This document shows positions 62,862 through 64,000 of a stretch of 64,000 nt of DNA, one piece after another (position 1 is the stretch's first letter; every line of letters starts with the position of its first letter). The stretch comes from JBDHBD01 sp039586095 (GTDB lineage Bacteria > Gemmatimonadota > Gemmatimonadetes > Palauibacterales > Palauibacteraceae), in NCBI GenBank assembly GCA_039586095.1, contig JBDHLB010000003.1, positions 66,969-130,968 of the forward strand. The letters are read 5' to 3'. The position numbers and the translations under genes are program-made. The notes under the pieces are model-generated. The model did no database searches. It saw nothing but the letters and a program-made list of their open reading frames with translations, and was not told the DNA's origin.

Positions 62862-63508
62862 CGCCCGCCTCCCGCGGCGCTTGCCGGTCCGGCCTCGCCT
62901 TCGCCCGCCGGGCGCGCCGCTTTAGCTTCCATGCCCTCCGCACCGGCCGCCGGCATCGGCTCCGGTTGCGCGTCCACCGGGGAGCGCGCCTGAAGGTCCC
63001 GCAGCCACGCCACCACGAGCCAGCGCTCATCGGCCGGGATGCGCTTGTACGCGGGCATCAATCCCCGGCCGTTGGCGATCATTCCCCACACATAGCCGTC
63101 GGAGAAGTCGCGCGCCCGCTGCGACATGAGGTTCAGCGTGGGCAGGGCCGGAATCCGGTTCGGTCCCACCACCGAGCCGTCGCCCCGTCCCGTCGGTCCG
63201 TGGCACGGGAGGCAGAACTGTGCGAACCGCTCCTCGCCGCGCGCCAGCTCCTCTTCCGTGAGCGCATCCGGCAGCGGGCTCGTGAGCAGCGAGTCGGCGG
63301 CCAGCAGATCGTATGCGCGCTCCGCGTCCACCGGCACCGCGCCCTCGGGCGGCAGCCACGGCTGTTCCTCGTACGTCTCGATCGAGGGCTGCTGGCTCAT
63401 CGTCGAGAAGATCGGGATGTACTTGATCTGATCGTCGCAGGCCGCGAGCAGGGGCACGAGAGAAGCGACGAGGAACGCCGCGGGCACGAATCGTCGCGGC
63501 CGGCTCAT
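62858..63508 (-). CDS. actE: Alternative Complex III monohaem cytochrome c lipoprotein ActE
   Basis: A 216-residue lipoprotein (LLAACDD, Cys24) with a single haem c motif CLPCH near residues 98-102 and the axial Met likely in MPAYKRIP near 153. It ends in an Ala/Pro/Glu-rich tail. ActE accepts electrons within Alternative Complex III on the periplasmic side. It overlaps actD by four bases at its start and actF by four bases at its end. Confidence 0.9.
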   Translation of the reverse strand: MSRPRRFVPAAFLVASLVPLLAACDDQIKYIPIFSTMSQQPSIETYEEQPWLPPEGAVPVDAERAYDLLAADSLLTSPLPDALTEEELARGEERFAQFCLPCHGPTGRGDGSVVGPNRIPALPTLNLMSQRARDFSDGYVWGMIANGRGLMPAYKRIPADERWLVVAWLRDLQARSPVDAQPEPMPAAGAEGMEAKAARPAGEGEAGPASAAGGGR

Positions 63509-64000
63509 CGGTGCACCTCCACCTCCACGTCGACGGCGCCGGCCTCCCGCACGATCGTCTCGACCCGGCTCTGCTCACTGCCCCTGGACGGCACGAAGAC
63601 CCCCCAGCGGTCCACCGAGAACGACGTGCGGTAGCTTTCGGCCAGCCGGAACGCCGGTTTGCGGGCGTGGATCAACATGGCCATCAGGGCGAAGATGCCC
63701 GTCAGCAGAATCGTCAGCTCGAACATCACGACGATGAACGGCGGAATCGAGACGATCGGCTTGCCCTGCGTCACGATCGGGTACGCCAGCGATGTGCCTG
63801 CCGTGATCAACAGACCCGTGATGCAGCCGGTGATCCCTCCGATCAGCGCCCACAGCCCGACCGGCGAGGAATGGATGTCCATGGCCTCCTCGAGCTCCTC
63901 GGAGGGGACCGGGGAATACACCTGCAGGTCGAGGTGACCCGCTTCCCGCAGGCTCTCGATCGCCTGCCGCGCCTCGTCGAGACTCGCATACTGCGCGAGA
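63505..64000 (-). CDS. actD: Alternative Complex III subunit ActD, 5' truncated by the window edge
   Basis: The frame is open to the window end, about 165 residues. It has the DUF3341/ActD layout: an N-terminal soluble part (ASLDEARQAIESLREAGHLD, cut off), two membrane helices (WALIGGITGCITGLLITAGT and FIVVMFELTILLTGIFALMA) and a C-terminal soluble stretch. ActD is the membrane subunit that pairs with ActF and ActC. The actA-actC genes should lie to the right of the window. Confidence 0.87.
   Translation of the reverse strand, partial: LAQYASLDEARQAIESLREAGHLDLQVYSPVPSEELEEAMDIHSSPVGLWALIGGITGCITGLLITAGTSLAYPIVTQGKPIVSIPPFIVVMFELTILLTGIFALMAMLIHARKPAFRLAESYRTSFSVDRWGVFVPSRGSEQSRVETIVREAGAVDVEVEVHR

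Overview
The window is dense, GC-rich (roughly two-thirds G+C) bacterial chromosome with genes on both strands and few gaps. Its content fits a Gemmatimonadota-like organism: an Alternative Complex III operon (actD-actE-actF), proteins combining a TolB/FlgO-like domain with TPR repeats (one fused to a Ser/Thr kinase), many lipoproteins, a leishmanolysin-like metalloprotease and a single-polypeptide 2-oxoglutarate dehydrogenase E1. This assignment rests on gene content only. I see no rRNA, tRNA, CRISPR array, transposase or phage gene.

Layout. 1-3685: end of an ABC-2 permease, a PDZ membrane protein and a membrane TolB/TPR protein. 3740-9827 (+): a near-perfect operator, a DNA-binding-domain/phosphopantetheinyl-transferase fusion translationally coupled to fdrA, a DUF1116 protein and an anSME-like radical SAM protein with a SEC-C tail. 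9880-20794 (-): one compact operon read from right to left, encoding an NCS2 purine/pyrimidine permease, a molybdenum hydroxylase (small and large subunits, CoxG-like factor, FAD subunit), an NCS1 permease, a CaiB-type CoA-transferase, a cyclase-family metal hydrolase and an amidase-signature hydrolase. With fdrA/DUF1116 converging on it, this looks like a catabolic unit for an N-heterocycle that ends in carbamoyl chemistry; the substrate is not known to me. 20817-31725: kinase/TPR protein, GT2-ICMT-like lipid genes, a secreted metalloprotease, lipoproteins and an exported acetamidase-family protein.

32151-34820 encodes an 889-residue tandem fusion of two tryptophanase/tyrosine-phenol-lyase units whose catalytic elements are divided between the halves. 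35039-39295 holds secreted hypotheticals, a GT-C-like membrane protein and a MEMO-like protein; 39507-42290 is pyruvate phosphate dikinase. 42356-46380 is a ferrous-iron operon behind an iron-box-like operator, in which both the soluble DtxR-type repressor gene and feoB carry internal deletions with frameshifts while the membrane-anchored DtxR-FeoA gene between them is intact.

46377-55892 contains YjbQ, two MscS channels, a membrane kinase, an alkaline-phosphatase-fold protein lacking the usual metal-binding histidines, a copper-chaperone-like HMA protein, and a DUF411/CopG-like lipoprotein with an in-frame TGA at the first cysteine of its CxCC motif, followed by a hairpin with the spacing of a bacterial SECIS element: a candidate selenoprotein. 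55896-64000 has an acyltransferase, a secreted MBL hydrolase, sucA and the Alternative Complex III genes running off the window's end.
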